Source of the DNA: a bacterium
GTDB lineage: Bacteria > UBP6 > UBA1177
Assembly: GCA_022703485.1 (NCBI GenBank)
Contig: JAKLDO010000013.1
Location: 1 to 47,881, forward strand
Direction: 5' to 3'
DNA length: 47,881 bases
Position numbers and translations under genes: made by a program. The notes beneath the pieces are model-generated. The model did not search any database and was not told where the DNA came from. It was given only the letters and a program-made list of their open reading frames with translations. Of this stretch, positions 7,966-15,734 are shown piece by piece. Numbering within the stretch: the stretch's first letter is position 1; each line of letters starts with the position of its first letter.

Positions 7966-8877
7966 TTAAACACTCATCAGAACAATTGCAAAAATAATGA
8001 TAATGATAGAAGCCATATCCTTTTTTGATATGTTTTCCTTGAATAGCAAATATCCGCCGAGGTTGATCACCACAATGGTTCCTGCGCTGTAAAGGGGTAG
8101 TGCGATGGTGGTTTTGACATATCTGAATGCAGAAATGAGAAAGAAAGATGTGAACATGTTAGGAATTCCGACAAGCAGTCCTGTGAGTATGTCAGTTTTT
8201 GTGAACTTCTTTTTTTCAAGTACGACAAAAGTGATGCTTATGAAAAAAGCTGTGATGAAAACTGTCAGAAGAAACAGTGATTTATATTCAGGCACGGCAT
8301 AGTTCTGGAAGAATTTGTTCGAGAATTCGGCAAGTCCTGCGACAAGAAAGACCAGTATCAGACTTTTCTTGAAAGTGAAAAATGAATTTTTTGAGCCCGG
8401 GGTGTAATTAGCCAGTATTATTGCGCAGACCGCAAGTGCAATTCCAGTCCATTGAATTAAAGTAGGATATTCCTGCCACAGAATGATAGACAGAAGCATA
8501 GGAATGAAAATGCCTATTTTGGAAAATGCTCCGGTTATTCCTACACCGTTATCAGAAATGCTTTTCTGGATGTATATGAACCCTCCGAAATAGAGTATTC
8601 CTGCAAAAAACCCTGTAAGAACTGCCCAGATGAAGCTTGAACTGTCTGTAAAAGTCCCTTTTTGCATAACTGACGGAAGTTCGGCCATGAACTCTGAAAT
8701 CGAAGGGTCAGACTTAGAAAAAATTGATCCGGTCAGGACAAAGAACAGGCTGACCGATGAAGCTACAACATAATTGGCGGTGGTTACGACCATCCTGTTC
8801 AGATCTCTTGATTCGCTGAATTTAAGAATGAGCGCAATTGCGGAACTGCATAAAATGGCAAGAAGAAGGTGTATCAT
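7966..8877 (-). CDS. DMT-superfamily (EamA-type) permease
   Basis: A 303-residue integral membrane protein with about ten hydrophobic segments in two repeated halves, starting MIHLLLAILCSSAIALILKF and ending LLFKENISKKDMASIIIIIF. This is the size and pattern of drug/metabolite transporter (EamA) proteins of the inner membrane. The motif GILYFGGFIYIQKSI at mid-chain and FLISAFRYVKTTIALPLYS in the second half fit. The substrate cannot be told. Its ATG overlaps the stop of the upstream FGE-fold lipoprotein gene (ATGA), so the two are translationally coupled. Confidence 0.85.
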   Translation of the reverse strand: MIHLLLAILCSSAIALILKFSESRDLNRMVVTTANYVVASSVSLFFVLTGSIFSKSDPSISEFMAELPSVMQKGTFTDSSSFIWAVLTGFFAGILYFGGFIYIQKSISDNGVGITGAFSKIGIFIPMLLSIILWQEYPTLIQWTGIALAVCAIILANYTPGSKNSFFTFKKSLILVFLVAGLAEFSNKFFQNYAVPEYKSLFLLTVFITAFFISITFVVLEKKKFTKTDILTGLLVGIPNMFTSFFLISAFRYVKTTIALPLYSAGTIVVINLGGYLLFKENISKKDMASIIIIIFAIVLMSV

Positions 8878-9821
8878 CTGTCTTTACAGCATCTGAATCC
8901 TGCATAAAGACCTGTCCATGTAGCATTGAACTGGCATTTAAGACGGTCAGACGGGCCTGCACAGTTAAATGCACCGCCTCGAGTCATATAAACTGATCCT
9001 GCATCAGTTATCTCCCACACATTTCCGTTTATATCAAAGGCCCCGGAATAATTTTTACAGTTCTGATATGAACCTGTTGAAACACTTTTATAGCAGTTAT
9101 AGGTGTATCCGCAATTTTCAGTCAGAACGCAGTCTTCAGAAGCAATGCCGTTATCTGCGCAGTGATCATCGCAGAAGTTATCTACGTTATTGCATATCTC
9201 GCGGTCATAGGTATCACCCCACGAATAGAGCGTTTTTTCGGGACCTTCACAGGCAGAAACCCATTCATCATCCTTGCATAGTCTTTTTCCGGCGGCAGAG
9301 CATGCGGCTTTGAACTCCTGATAATGACTTTCCGTCATAGGATTCACCACCCAGGGCATTACGCCTGATTTTGAAACGGCAGTTGATGTGCCGGTTCCCT
9401 GCGAACTTTCAGTCGCATCAGGTCTGGAAGCTTCATATCTGTCAATGCAGGATGTCCCGTTATCGACCATATCTGAAGGACACAAGGCAGCTTCTGTATC
9501 TGAATCTGAATCATCAGAAAGATCGGCATCTTTTTCAGGGATTTCACTGTCAGAAGTATCATTGTCAACGATGTCAGGATCATTTTCAGGCAGTTCTAGA
9601 TCAGCATCTATGGTTTCATCAGCTGTGTCGGGTGTTTCTGTATTTTCATCATCAATTTCATATATAATATCGGGCGCAGTATTATCTTTATCATCGAGTC
9701 CGCATCCCTGGTCATCAGAACTCTGATCATCAGCATCTGTCAGATACAGATTTTCATTTTTATCACCGCATGAAAAAAGGATGAAGGTAAGAAAAATGAA
9801 CATAAAAACTATTCTATGCAT
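8874..9821 (-). CDS. Lipoprotein with formylglycine-generating-enzyme-like (sulfatase-modifying factor) domain
   Basis: A 315-residue predicted lipoprotein. The start at 9821 is chosen because GGAG lies six bases upstream; an in-frame ATG at 9833 overlaps the upstream stop (TGATG). The signal peptide is MHRIVFMFIFLTFILFSC with lipidated Cys18, followed by about 90 acidic residues. The last 190 residues are an FGE/SUMF1-fold domain: CIDRYEASR, GKRLCKDDEWVSAC, YSWGD, GNVWEITD, TRGGAFNC and YAGFRCC. Canonical FGEs use two cysteines five residues apart. Here the first is kept (GGAFNC) but the second is not, so formylglycine synthesis is doubtful. About fourteen other Cys suggest disulfides. It is a paralogue of the protein at 11249-11962. 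Confidence 0.85.
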   Translation of the reverse strand: MHRIVFMFIFLTFILFSCGDKNENLYLTDADDQSSDDQGCGLDDKDNTAPDIIYEIDDENTETPDTADETIDADLELPENDPDIVDNDTSDSEIPEKDADLSDDSDSDTEAALCPSDMVDNGTSCIDRYEASRPDATESSQGTGTSTAVSKSGVMPWVVNPMTESHYQEFKAACSAAGKRLCKDDEWVSACEGPEKTLYSWGDTYDREICNNVDNFCDDHCADNGIASEDCVLTENCGYTYNCYKSVSTGSYQNCKNYSGAFDINGNVWEITDAGSVYMTRGGAFNCAGPSDRLKCQFNATWTGLYAGFRCCKDR

Positions 9822-9832
9822 TGTGTTCTCCA

Positions 9833-11248
9833 TCAGAGAAATATCAGCAGTTCAGGCTTGATCACCAGGATGAGTCCAAGTGCCAGCATGAGTGTGCCGC
9901 TGACAACTTTAAGTATTTTAGCATATTTTTCCTCGAACCTGTACTTGCCCATTGTTATAACAAAAATTGCAACAATTATGGCAAGCGGAACCACATAATA
10001 AACATTGTAAAGTGCCATATAGAGATATTTTTTTAATGGTGATATATCCTGAAGAGAAAGAACTCTTGTGTAAATGGCAGGAAGTCCGATCGTACATCCA
10101 AGCTCAATAAGATTTACAAAGAACGCCAGCGTCACAGTTCCCAGAATGCCGAAAGCCATGTTCTGTGCATTCATCACGTTGCGCATTTTTTCAAAAAGTT
10201 TCGGTTTCATTCCTTCCGGTATCATCAATGAAACCCCTTTTTTAAAAAAGAAGAACTCCTTGAGGTTTATAATTCCCATCACAATTGCAACGATTCCGAG
10301 GATCACAGTCACGGTTTCGGTAAGTCCCATGAATACAAATATATTGAGCCATGCGGTCATGAACATAAAATAGACTATGCCTGATGCAGCGACAAAGACA
10401 GAGCCGGTGATAATGAGCTTCCGCCGGTCTTTGGAATTTACAAGTAATGTCAGAAGGAACATCAGGACCCAGATAGCACAAGGATTTATGCCGTCAAGAA
10501 GACCGATGATAAGCGTGAAAGAGGGGAGAGATATGACTTCGGCATCTATCTGACCTATGAAAGGTATGTCAACTGTAGTATCGCTCGATGAATTTTTAAC
10601 GGCATCGGGATTGCCTGCAAGGTATTCTGTTATCATTTTTTCGATGAGAGGCTCGTGTTCACCCACTTCATATCCTGTGACATAGGATCCTCCGAGAGTA
10701 AATGTGGGCACTCCCGGGTTCTGTATTTTAAGGTTCTTTGAAACCTGCTCAAAAAGTGACCTGTTGTCAGCATCTCTTGTCACTTCATACCTTTTGAACT
10801 TTATCTGCGGATATTTTTTCTCCCATGCATCAACAAGAGGCCTCGCTTTTTTACAGTGGGGACATTTATGCGAATAAAAGAAATAGAATGTGGCATCACC
10901 GGCTTTTTCAAGGTACTTTTTAATAAGATTTTCAATCTTTTTCTGATACTGTTCCGGGCTGTCAGGTTCATATCCGGCTTCCCATACAGTTCCCATTACA
11001 AAAAGAGGGACAACTGCTTTTTCAATTTCGAGTTTTTCGAGCAGTGCCTTAAAATCGTCTTTTGTTTCGATGCTGCCGGTCACATTGATCTCTTTGAACT
11101 CTATATCAGGATATTTTTTTGCAAGTTCTCTTGTGAATTCAAGTGATTTGATACTTTTTTCACTTCTATCAGAATAATATGTAAAGAATTCTGCGGCATT
11201 TAGAGAATTAAAAAAAAGTAACAACAGTAAAACAGTCAGTTTTCTCAT
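9833..11248 (-). CDS. Double thioredoxin-like / CcdA-DsbD-like transmembrane thiol-redox protein
   Basis: A 471-residue fusion. A signal peptide (1-18) is followed by a first thioredoxin-like domain (20-112) that keeps the cis-proline loop VVPLF but lacks CxxC. A second thioredoxin-like domain (117-210) has C129-P-H-C132 and cis-proline GVPTF. Residues 240-471 form about six membrane segments, with Cys257 in DGINPCAIW and Cys385 in IELGCTIGLP. These two membrane cysteines match the electron-relaying pair of CcdA/DsbD. The expected role is to move reducing equivalents from the cytoplasm to extracytoplasmic thiols through CPHC. It is tightly packed between two Cys-rich FGE-fold lipoproteins (0-bp and 1-bp junctions), which are its likely clients; that is inference. 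GGAGAGATAA precedes ATG 11248. Confidence 0.85.
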   Translation of the reverse strand: MRKLTVLLLLLFFNSLNAAEFFTYYSDRSEKSIKSLEFTRELAKKYPDIEFKEINVTGSIETKDDFKALLEKLEIEKAVVPLFVMGTVWEAGYEPDSPEQYQKKIENLIKKYLEKAGDATFYFFYSHKCPHCKKARPLVDAWEKKYPQIKFKRYEVTRDADNRSLFEQVSKNLKIQNPGVPTFTLGGSYVTGYEVGEHEPLIEKMITEYLAGNPDAVKNSSSDTTVDIPFIGQIDAEVISLPSFTLIIGLLDGINPCAIWVLMFLLTLLVNSKDRRKLIITGSVFVAASGIVYFMFMTAWLNIFVFMGLTETVTVILGIVAIVMGIINLKEFFFFKKGVSLMIPEGMKPKLFEKMRNVMNAQNMAFGILGTVTLAFFVNLIELGCTIGLPAIYTRVLSLQDISPLKKYLYMALYNVYYVVPLAIIVAIFVITMGKYRFEEKYAKILKVVSGTLMLALGLILVIKPELLIFL

Positions 11249-11962
11249 TTATCTCTCCTTGCAGCACCTGAATCCTGCATAAAGCTCTTTCCAGCCTGCC
11301 GCGAATGAACATTTCAGTCTTTCAGCGGCATTGGCACAGTTGAAAGCTCCTCCCCGTATGACATAGCTTCCGCCGTTATCTGTCATTTCCCACACATTTC
11401 CGTTTATATCAAAAGCGCCTGCAAAATTTTTGCAGTTTTCAAAGTTTCCTGTTGTCTGAGGTTTAAAGCATCCGTAGCTGTATCCGCAATTCGCTCCGGT
11501 ATTGCAATCTTCAATGCCGTTCTCTTCACAGTGGTCATCACAGAATATATCGACATTGTTGCATATCTCGCGATCAAAATCATTGCCCCAGGAATAAACT
11601 GTATTGCCGGTCCCGTGACATACACTGGTCCATTCGGGGTCTTTGCACAGTCTCTTTCCGGAAGCTTCACACGCCGCTTTGAACAGTTCATATACTTCGT
11701 CATTCACCGGATTTTCCATCCAAGGCATCACACCTTTTTTTGAAACTGCTCTGTCTGTTGATACGCCCTGACCGGATGCTGTTGCGTCGCTCCTTGAAGC
11801 TTCATAAATGTCAACACAGATGTTTCCGGTTTCGACCATATCGTCAGGGCACGGAGCAAGTTCAGCATCGGTATCTGTGAAAAGTTCACTGTCCTTGTAT
11901 ATCACCTCTGTGTCGGCACAACCGCTTATAAAGATGAACAGTACAAATAAAAACAATGACAT
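11249..11962 (-). CDS. Lipoprotein with formylglycine-generating-enzyme-like domain (paralogue)
   Basis: A 237-residue lipoprotein with signal MSLFLFVLFIFISGC (Cys15) and only a short acidic linker. The FGE/SUMF1-fold domain runs from about 37 to the end: CVDIYEASRSDAT, GKRLCKDPEWTSVC, YSWGNDFDREICNN, GNVWEMTD, RGGAFNCANAAERLKC and YAGFRCC. As in its paralogue at 8874-9821, GGAFNC preserves one FGE active-site Cys while the partner five residues on is Glu/Ala, so a structural or binding role is as likely as catalysis. GAGG lies five bases before the ATG. Its stop codon directly abuts the start of the redox protein gene. Confidence 0.85.
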   Translation of the reverse strand: MSLFLFVLFIFISGCADTEVIYKDSELFTDTDAELAPCPDDMVETGNICVDIYEASRSDATASGQGVSTDRAVSKKGVMPWMENPVNDEVYELFKAACEASGKRLCKDPEWTSVCHGTGNTVYSWGNDFDREICNNVDIFCDDHCEENGIEDCNTGANCGYSYGCFKPQTTGNFENCKNFAGAFDINGNVWEMTDNGGSYVIRGGAFNCANAAERLKCSFAAGWKELYAGFRCCKER

Positions 11963-11969
11963 GTATACC

Positions 11970-12959
11970 TCAGAATTCGTAAGTTACTAACAGTTTTATC
12001 ACATGACGGTAATAATTTTCATCGGTGTAGTCGTTTTTTCCCAGAGTAGAGAAGTTCTTTTCAAAAAAGTAACTGATATTGACAGTCAGCTCTTCTGACG
12101 GTTCCCAGCCCGGTTCCACTTCAACAGATATCGTATGGTCTACACGCCTTTTTTTTACAATGCGGTCTGTATATTCCCATGAATCCCTGCCGAGCATTGT
12201 CAGGTTGCGGTATTCCAGGTCTGCAATGATGTAAAGCTTTTTAAGGTTGAATCTCCCATTGATGCCGGCTGATGATTCAATTCCTGTGTTCTTTCCGGTA
12301 AGGGATGATATTCCCATCGCTCCGAGATAAGAGTAGTTTTCAGCGGAAATATCATCATAGAAAAGTGCGGAAAACCTGTAATTAATGCGGATCGAACTGT
12401 CGAATTCTCCGAAATAAAAATATTCACCTGTATCGAAATTGACAGAAGGTCCGCGGAGATATGACAGCATTTTATCAATGCCGTGAGTATAGGCACCTGA
12501 AAGATTGAAATACCAGCTCATGTTCTGTGCGTGATTGAAAAAGAATTCAAATTCCGCGCCGACATCACCGTAATATGCCCTGAGATCCTGAAAATCGTAT
12601 GCCGTAAATTCACCTGAAAGAGATAGTGAAAGATCGTAATCGTCGATCGATCGCGCCCATCCGGCGGAAAGAAATGACATGAGCGAGGAGTGACTCCAGT
12701 CATCAGCCTGAAGGGCATCGGTGTAAAAGGAAATGTTTGTGAAAAAATCATTAATATCAAGATTTAATCCGGCATCTATCGTCATTTCGTAAGATCCGAG
12801 TCTCTGTGACGGGTCTTTGCCCAAAGAAGGAATATATGAATCATATCCTCCGCCTGCTGTCACATATCCGCCGAATTCAATATTTTTTTCATCCTGTGCT
12901 GATAATATTAATGCAAAAAATAGTATAAAAAGTATCAGGATTTTTTTCAGACTTTGCAT
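11970..12959 (-). CDS. Outer-membrane beta-barrel protein, family unknown
   Basis: A 329-residue protein with signal peptide (MQSLKKILILFILFFALILS, cleaved near AQ). Alternating hydrophobic/aromatic strands fill the rest (IEFGGYVTAGGGYDSYIPS, LSLSLSGEFTAYDF, WYFNLSGAYTHG, VEPGWEPSEELTVNISYFF). It ends in YRHVIKLLVTYEF, a C-terminal Phe signature for BAM-assembled barrels, with roughly 12-14 strands. No specific family is recognised. The ATG overlaps the end of the upstream small gene by 13 bp, and the downstream FGE-fold lipoprotein begins 7 bp after the stop. It may be the outer-membrane partner of the lipoproteins in this operon. Confidence 0.75.
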   Translation of the reverse strand: MQSLKKILILFILFFALILSAQDEKNIEFGGYVTAGGGYDSYIPSLGKDPSQRLGSYEMTIDAGLNLDINDFFTNISFYTDALQADDWSHSSLMSFLSAGWARSIDDYDLSLSLSGEFTAYDFQDLRAYYGDVGAEFEFFFNHAQNMSWYFNLSGAYTHGIDKMLSYLRGPSVNFDTGEYFYFGEFDSSIRINYRFSALFYDDISAENYSYLGAMGISSLTGKNTGIESSAGINGRFNLKKLYIIADLEYRNLTMLGRDSWEYTDRIVKKRRVDHTISVEVEPGWEPSEELTVNISYFFEKNFSTLGKNDYTDENYYRHVIKLLVTYEF

Positions 12960-13243
12960 TTTCCTTTTTTACCTTTGGTCTTTTTCTTCATTTTTTCTTT
13001 TTTCTTCTGTTCTTCCCGTTCTTTTTTTCTTTCTTCGTTTTTCTTATCTTCTTCCGTTTTTTTTGGCTCCTCAACTTTTTTTTTGTCTTTTTTTTCATCT
13101 TTTTCCGGATCGGCATCAAGGTCAACGGTGTCGGTTCCTTTGAGGTCTTCTTTAGGTGAGCTGTCAGGAGCTTCTTCTGCAAAAAGAGGCATTAAAAATA
13201 CGATCATCACTGAGATCTGAAATAATTTTAAAGTTTTCCTCAT
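12947..13243 (-). CDS. Secreted Lys/Glu-rich helical protein
   Basis: A 98-residue protein with a signal peptide (MRKTLKLFQISVMIVFLMPLFA). It then has an acidic stretch and about 55 residues made almost only of Lys, Glu, Asp and Arg (DEKKDKKKVEEPKKTEEDKK), ending GKKGKCKV with a single Cys. The alternating E/K pattern predicts a rigid single alpha helix, as in periplasm-spanning linkers. Low-complexity DNA (long T runs on the plus strand) raises the risk of a spurious frame, but GGAG with good spacing before ATG 13243, a clear promoter at 13273-13300, and overlap with the next gene support it as the first gene of the operon. Function unknown. Confidence 0.6.
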   Translation of the reverse strand: MRKTLKLFQISVMIVFLMPLFAEEAPDSSPKEDLKGTDTVDLDADPEKDEKKDKKKVEEPKKTEEDKKNEERKKEREEQKKKEKMKKKTKGKKGKCKV

Positions 13244-13272
13244 AATTTCACTCCGGAATGATTATCAGAGTG

Positions 13273-13300
13273 ATTGTAACAAAGTAAATTAAACAGTAAA
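13273..13300 (-). promoter_or_regulatory. Promoter of the envelope operon
   Basis: On the minus strand, TTTACT (13295-13300), a 16-bp spacer and TACAAT (13273-13278) lie 30 bp upstream of the first gene of the seven-gene operon. Confidence 0.55.
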
Positions 13301-13315
13301 GATTTGTATGCCGTT

Positions 13316-13858
13316 TTAGATCATTCCGGCAGAATCTTTAAGAGCTTCAAGCTGTTTAACTACAAGTTTCTGGATTTTCTCATCAACGAGGCTTCCGTCT
13401 TTATCAAAACTTGCAGAGAACGCATTGCTGAACACTTCCGGGCTGTTAAGAGGGTGAATGTTGAGCACGACACAGCTTTGTCTGAGGTGATACTGTGCCC
13501 TTGAAGTCCCCATTCCGCCGCCTGCTCCGAGTATTGCGGCATTTTTTCCCGAAAGTATCCTGTTCTGCGGTTCTCGGGATGCCCAGTCAAGAGCGTTCTT
13601 GAGCGCCGGAGCCATTGAATAATTGTACTCGGCACATGCAAGCATCAGCGCATCAGCTTCCTCTATCTGTTTGAGAAGTTTTTTCACTGCTTCAGGTTTT
13701 TCAGTAATATCGGCATTATAGAAAGGTACTTCATGCAGGTCCGCGATCTCCATTTCCACACCTTCAGGAAGGTTGTCTTTTGCATATTTCAAAAGCCCCA
13801 TGTTCGTTGACTGACGGCGCAGACTTCCGCAGATACCAAGGATTTTTAATTTTTTCAT
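13316..13858 (-). CDS. NAD(P)H-dependent FMN reductase (flavodoxin-like)
   Basis: A 180-residue protein of the NADPH-dependent FMN reductase family. The phosphate-binding loop GICGSLRRQSTN is at residues 8-19, the flavin-contacting segment EYNYSMAPALKNALDW lies near 77, and GAGGGMGTSRAQYHLRQ follows. The family reduces FMN or quinones/azo compounds with NAD(P)H in the cytoplasm. It is 28 bp downstream of the DUF2892 gene and likely shares its transcript. The natural substrate is unknown. Confidence 0.9.
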   Translation of the reverse strand: MKKLKILGICGSLRRQSTNMGLLKYAKDNLPEGVEMEIADLHEVPFYNADITEKPEAVKKLLKQIEEADALMLACAEYNYSMAPALKNALDWASREPQNRILSGKNAAILGAGGGMGTSRAQYHLRQSCVVLNIHPLNSPEVFSNAFSASFDKDGSLVDEKIQKLVVKQLEALKDSAGMI

Positions 13859-13886
13859 GATGCTCTCCTGTAAAATTTAAAGACCG

Positions 13887-14078
13887 TCATTTCTTTATTT
13901 TACAGGTACTGATCCCGAAAAGCGAATAAAGTCCGCAAGTTCCGAAAATTCCTGTCAGAAGAGGGATTATTCCGATGGCGCCCCACCAGTTCTCTGAATA
14001 AAATCCGCATCCAATCAGTGCAACGCCAAGCAGTATCCTTGCGATCCTGTCAATATTTCCAACATTTTTCCTGAACAT
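13887..14078 (-). CDS. DUF2892 small membrane protein (YgaP transmembrane-domain-like)
   Basis: A 63-residue protein: MFRKNVGNIDRIARILLGVA, then a hydrophobic hairpin (LLGVALIGCGFYSENWWGAIGIIPLLTGIFGTC), ending GLYSLFGISTCKIKK. This is the DUF2892 pattern (GxxDRxxRxxxG; GxCPxY-like end), known as the membrane part of the rhodanese YgaP and as stand-alone proteins. ATG 14078 has GGAG six bases upstream; the in-frame ATG 14090 overlaps that site. Three Cys are present. It is encoded with the FMN reductase, which suggests a loose link to redox or sulfur handling. Confidence 0.85.
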   Translation of the reverse strand: MFRKNVGNIDRIARILLGVALIGCGFYSENWWGAIGIIPLLTGIFGTCGLYSLFGISTCKIKK

Positions 14079-14168
14079 GGTAATCTCCATCAGTTGTTAA
14101 ATAGCTGATCTATTTAATAAACAGAAATTTGAGAAATCAAGACTGCGGCATCTGAATTGGACTTTAAG

Positions 14169-14195
14169 CCCCTTCTTTTTGTGAAGAAAAGGGGG
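14169..14195 (-). terminator. Hairpin downstream of the serpin cassette
   Basis: CCCCTTCTTTT-TGTG-AAGAAAAGGGG pairs with one wobble and one mismatch. No long T run follows on the minus strand, so it is only a candidate terminator. It would have served the gene whose 3' end is duplicated at 14207-14296. Confidence 0.35.
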
Positions 14196-14206
14196 ATGTA
14201 GATGAG

Positions 14207-14296
14207 TTTTTCTTACTCGCTTTCTCTTTTGCTTTGAAGAGCATCATGGAGACCCGGCTGAGGATGCTGACTTCGTTGTCGCCGCTTGTTTCGATG
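14207..14296 (-). repeat. 90-bp perfect direct repeat, copy 1 (orphan 3' end of the 15735-17129 gene)
   Basis: Every base from 14207 to 14296 is identical to 15739-15828. In this copy the sequence is a dead fragment, encoding the last 29 residues of the dehydratase-like protein without the rest. It begins five bases after the serpin stop codon. The two copies are 1,532 bp apart and enclose the serpin gene and its promoter. Confidence 0.95.
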
Positions 14297-14301
14297 ATTG
14301 T

Positions 14302-15639
14302 TTATTTTTGTGTCGGGTCTGCAACTTTTCCCATAAAAAGGATTGTTCCGTTTCTGTCGTCACGTATCAGGAAAAAGAAAGGTCTGTTTAGAGAAAAAAA
14401 TTCAGGTCCTGACTCATTTGAAGTTTCCACCACTGTCACTGCCGCAGCTTCCGTTCCTTCTTCTGTAACATCTATAAATGATTTGTGTTTTATGGCGGAA
14501 ATGTATGGATTAAAACCAATGCATTTATTATTATTCATGTTTTTGAATCCACCGCAAAATGCCTTTTTCATTCCAAAGGATTTGAATGTTTCCATCAGAT
14601 CTTTTTCATAATCAATCCTGAATTTAGGAATAAAAATTCCGTCGATGATCAATTTATTAAAAGAGTTTAAAACATGGTTGAGATACGGAGCTGTTAATTT
14701 ATTCAGATATTCATCAATTGATCTATCAATTCTTCCGGTAAATGCATAAAATGCAATTTTGTCACGACCGTAAGGAAGCCTTATTCCTTTAAGATACTGG
14801 TCGGTAAAAAGTGTATATTCGCCGCGTTTTTCTATTTTCATCATATCAGCGCTTACGATAGAGCCATCCTTTTTAAAAAAATCAAGCGGCATAGTATCTT
14901 CTTTTTTAAATGGAATAGCCCATGAACCTCTGAAATATATTGCATTTATGAGGTACATCACCAACAGATCCGGAAACTCATCAATAACTTTTTCAATTTT
15001 CCCTTTTGTTTTCTCTTTGACCCAGTTGTTTATGCTGTCTGGATAATCTGCTTCAAAAACACCGCTCTGGTAATATTTTTCAAGAACTTCTGTGAATGGT
15101 TCGGATATACAGTTGTTATAATCAGGCACGATCCATATAGAATTTGCAAGACTTAATTCAGCATCATTGTCGCAGTAATTGAGACTTTCTATAAGATCAA
15201 AAAAGTTTTTGTTGATATCTTTCTGAGTCATTCCCGAAAATTCAAGAGCTTTGCTCATTTCTTCATGATTTTCTTCATCTGCTCCGTTCATTGTCATTGA
15301 TAGGGCGACAGAAATTGATATCGGTGAAAAGAAGATGTTTTTTTCCTCTTCATCTGCAAGAATGGCTTTTAACATTTTGACTGCAAATTCTGTATTTGCA
15401 TTGATAAGAGAATTATTGATGGAATAGGCTTTTTTGTCAGATTCATTGTATTTCAAGAAAATTTCAGAATCAGAGTCATAATATTCCAGTTCATCATCAT
15501 TTGTTCCAGAGTCAGTAATGGGAAAATCATCGCCAAAACCTGAAAATTCATCAACATTCGAACTTCTGTTGTTTCCGTTGCAGGATATGCTGATAAGTAG
15601 TGAAACAAAAATTGTGATAAAAACAGTTTTATTCTTCAT
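14302..15639 (-). CDS. Lipoprotein serpin (serine protease inhibitor family)
   Basis: A 445-residue serpin with a lipoprotein signal (Cys20) and an acidic linker (about 30-68). The serpin core spans 75-445: IFFSPISISVALSMTMNGA, LANSIWI, LINAIYFRGSW, and the C-terminal RPFFFLI...TILFMGKVADPTQK. The reactive-centre hinge EEGTEAAAVTVV (393-404) has the small residues needed for loop insertion, so it should be inhibitory. Counting from the hinge as in alpha-1-antitrypsin, with no indel up to the RPF strand, gives P1 Glu409 and P1' Ser410, suggesting a Glu-cleaving target protease. A consensus promoter lies at 15671-15698. The gene is bracketed by the 90-bp repeats, a sign of recent insertion or duplication. 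The target is unknown. Confidence 0.93.
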   Translation of the reverse strand: MKNKTVFITIFVSLLISISCNGNNRSSNVDEFSGFGDDFPITDSGTNDDELEYYDSDSEIFLKYNESDKKAYSINNSLINANTEFAVKMLKAILADEEEKNIFFSPISISVALSMTMNGADEENHEEMSKALEFSGMTQKDINKNFFDLIESLNYCDNDAELSLANSIWIVPDYNNCISEPFTEVLEKYYQSGVFEADYPDSINNWVKEKTKGKIEKVIDEFPDLLVMYLINAIYFRGSWAIPFKKEDTMPLDFFKKDGSIVSADMMKIEKRGEYTLFTDQYLKGIRLPYGRDKIAFYAFTGRIDRSIDEYLNKLTAPYLNHVLNSFNKLIIDGIFIPKFRIDYEKDLMETFKSFGMKKAFCGGFKNMNNNKCIGFNPYISAIKHKSFIDVTEEGTEAAAVTVVETSNESGPEFFSLNRPFFFLIRDDRNGTILFMGKVADPTQK

Positions 15640-15670
15640 ATCACACCCATTGCAATAAATGATTCAAAAA

Positions 15671-15698
15671 ATTGTATGCTTTATCTGTTCGAAGTCAA
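15671..15698 (-). promoter_or_regulatory. Serpin promoter
   Basis: On the minus strand, TTGACT (15693-15698), a 16-bp spacer and TACAAT (15671-15676) sit 32 bp before the serpin ATG. The promoter is inside the repeat-flanked unit, so the unit carries its own expression signal. Confidence 0.65.
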
Positions 15699-15734
15699 AA
15701 GAATCTTAAAAACTAAGGTGTTATATATAAAAAG

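Noticed and set aside
9371..9726. Two overlapping plus-strand frames of about 100 codons rich in Ser, Gln and His
   Set aside because: They mirror the acidic linker and FGE-domain coding of the minus-strand lipoprotein; low-complexity linkers leave antisense frames open.
12954..13220. Phe/Ser-rich plus-strand frame
   Set aside because: Antisense of the Lys/Glu-rich gene; its composition is a by-product of AAA/GAA codons on the other strand, and it lacks a promoter or ribosome site.
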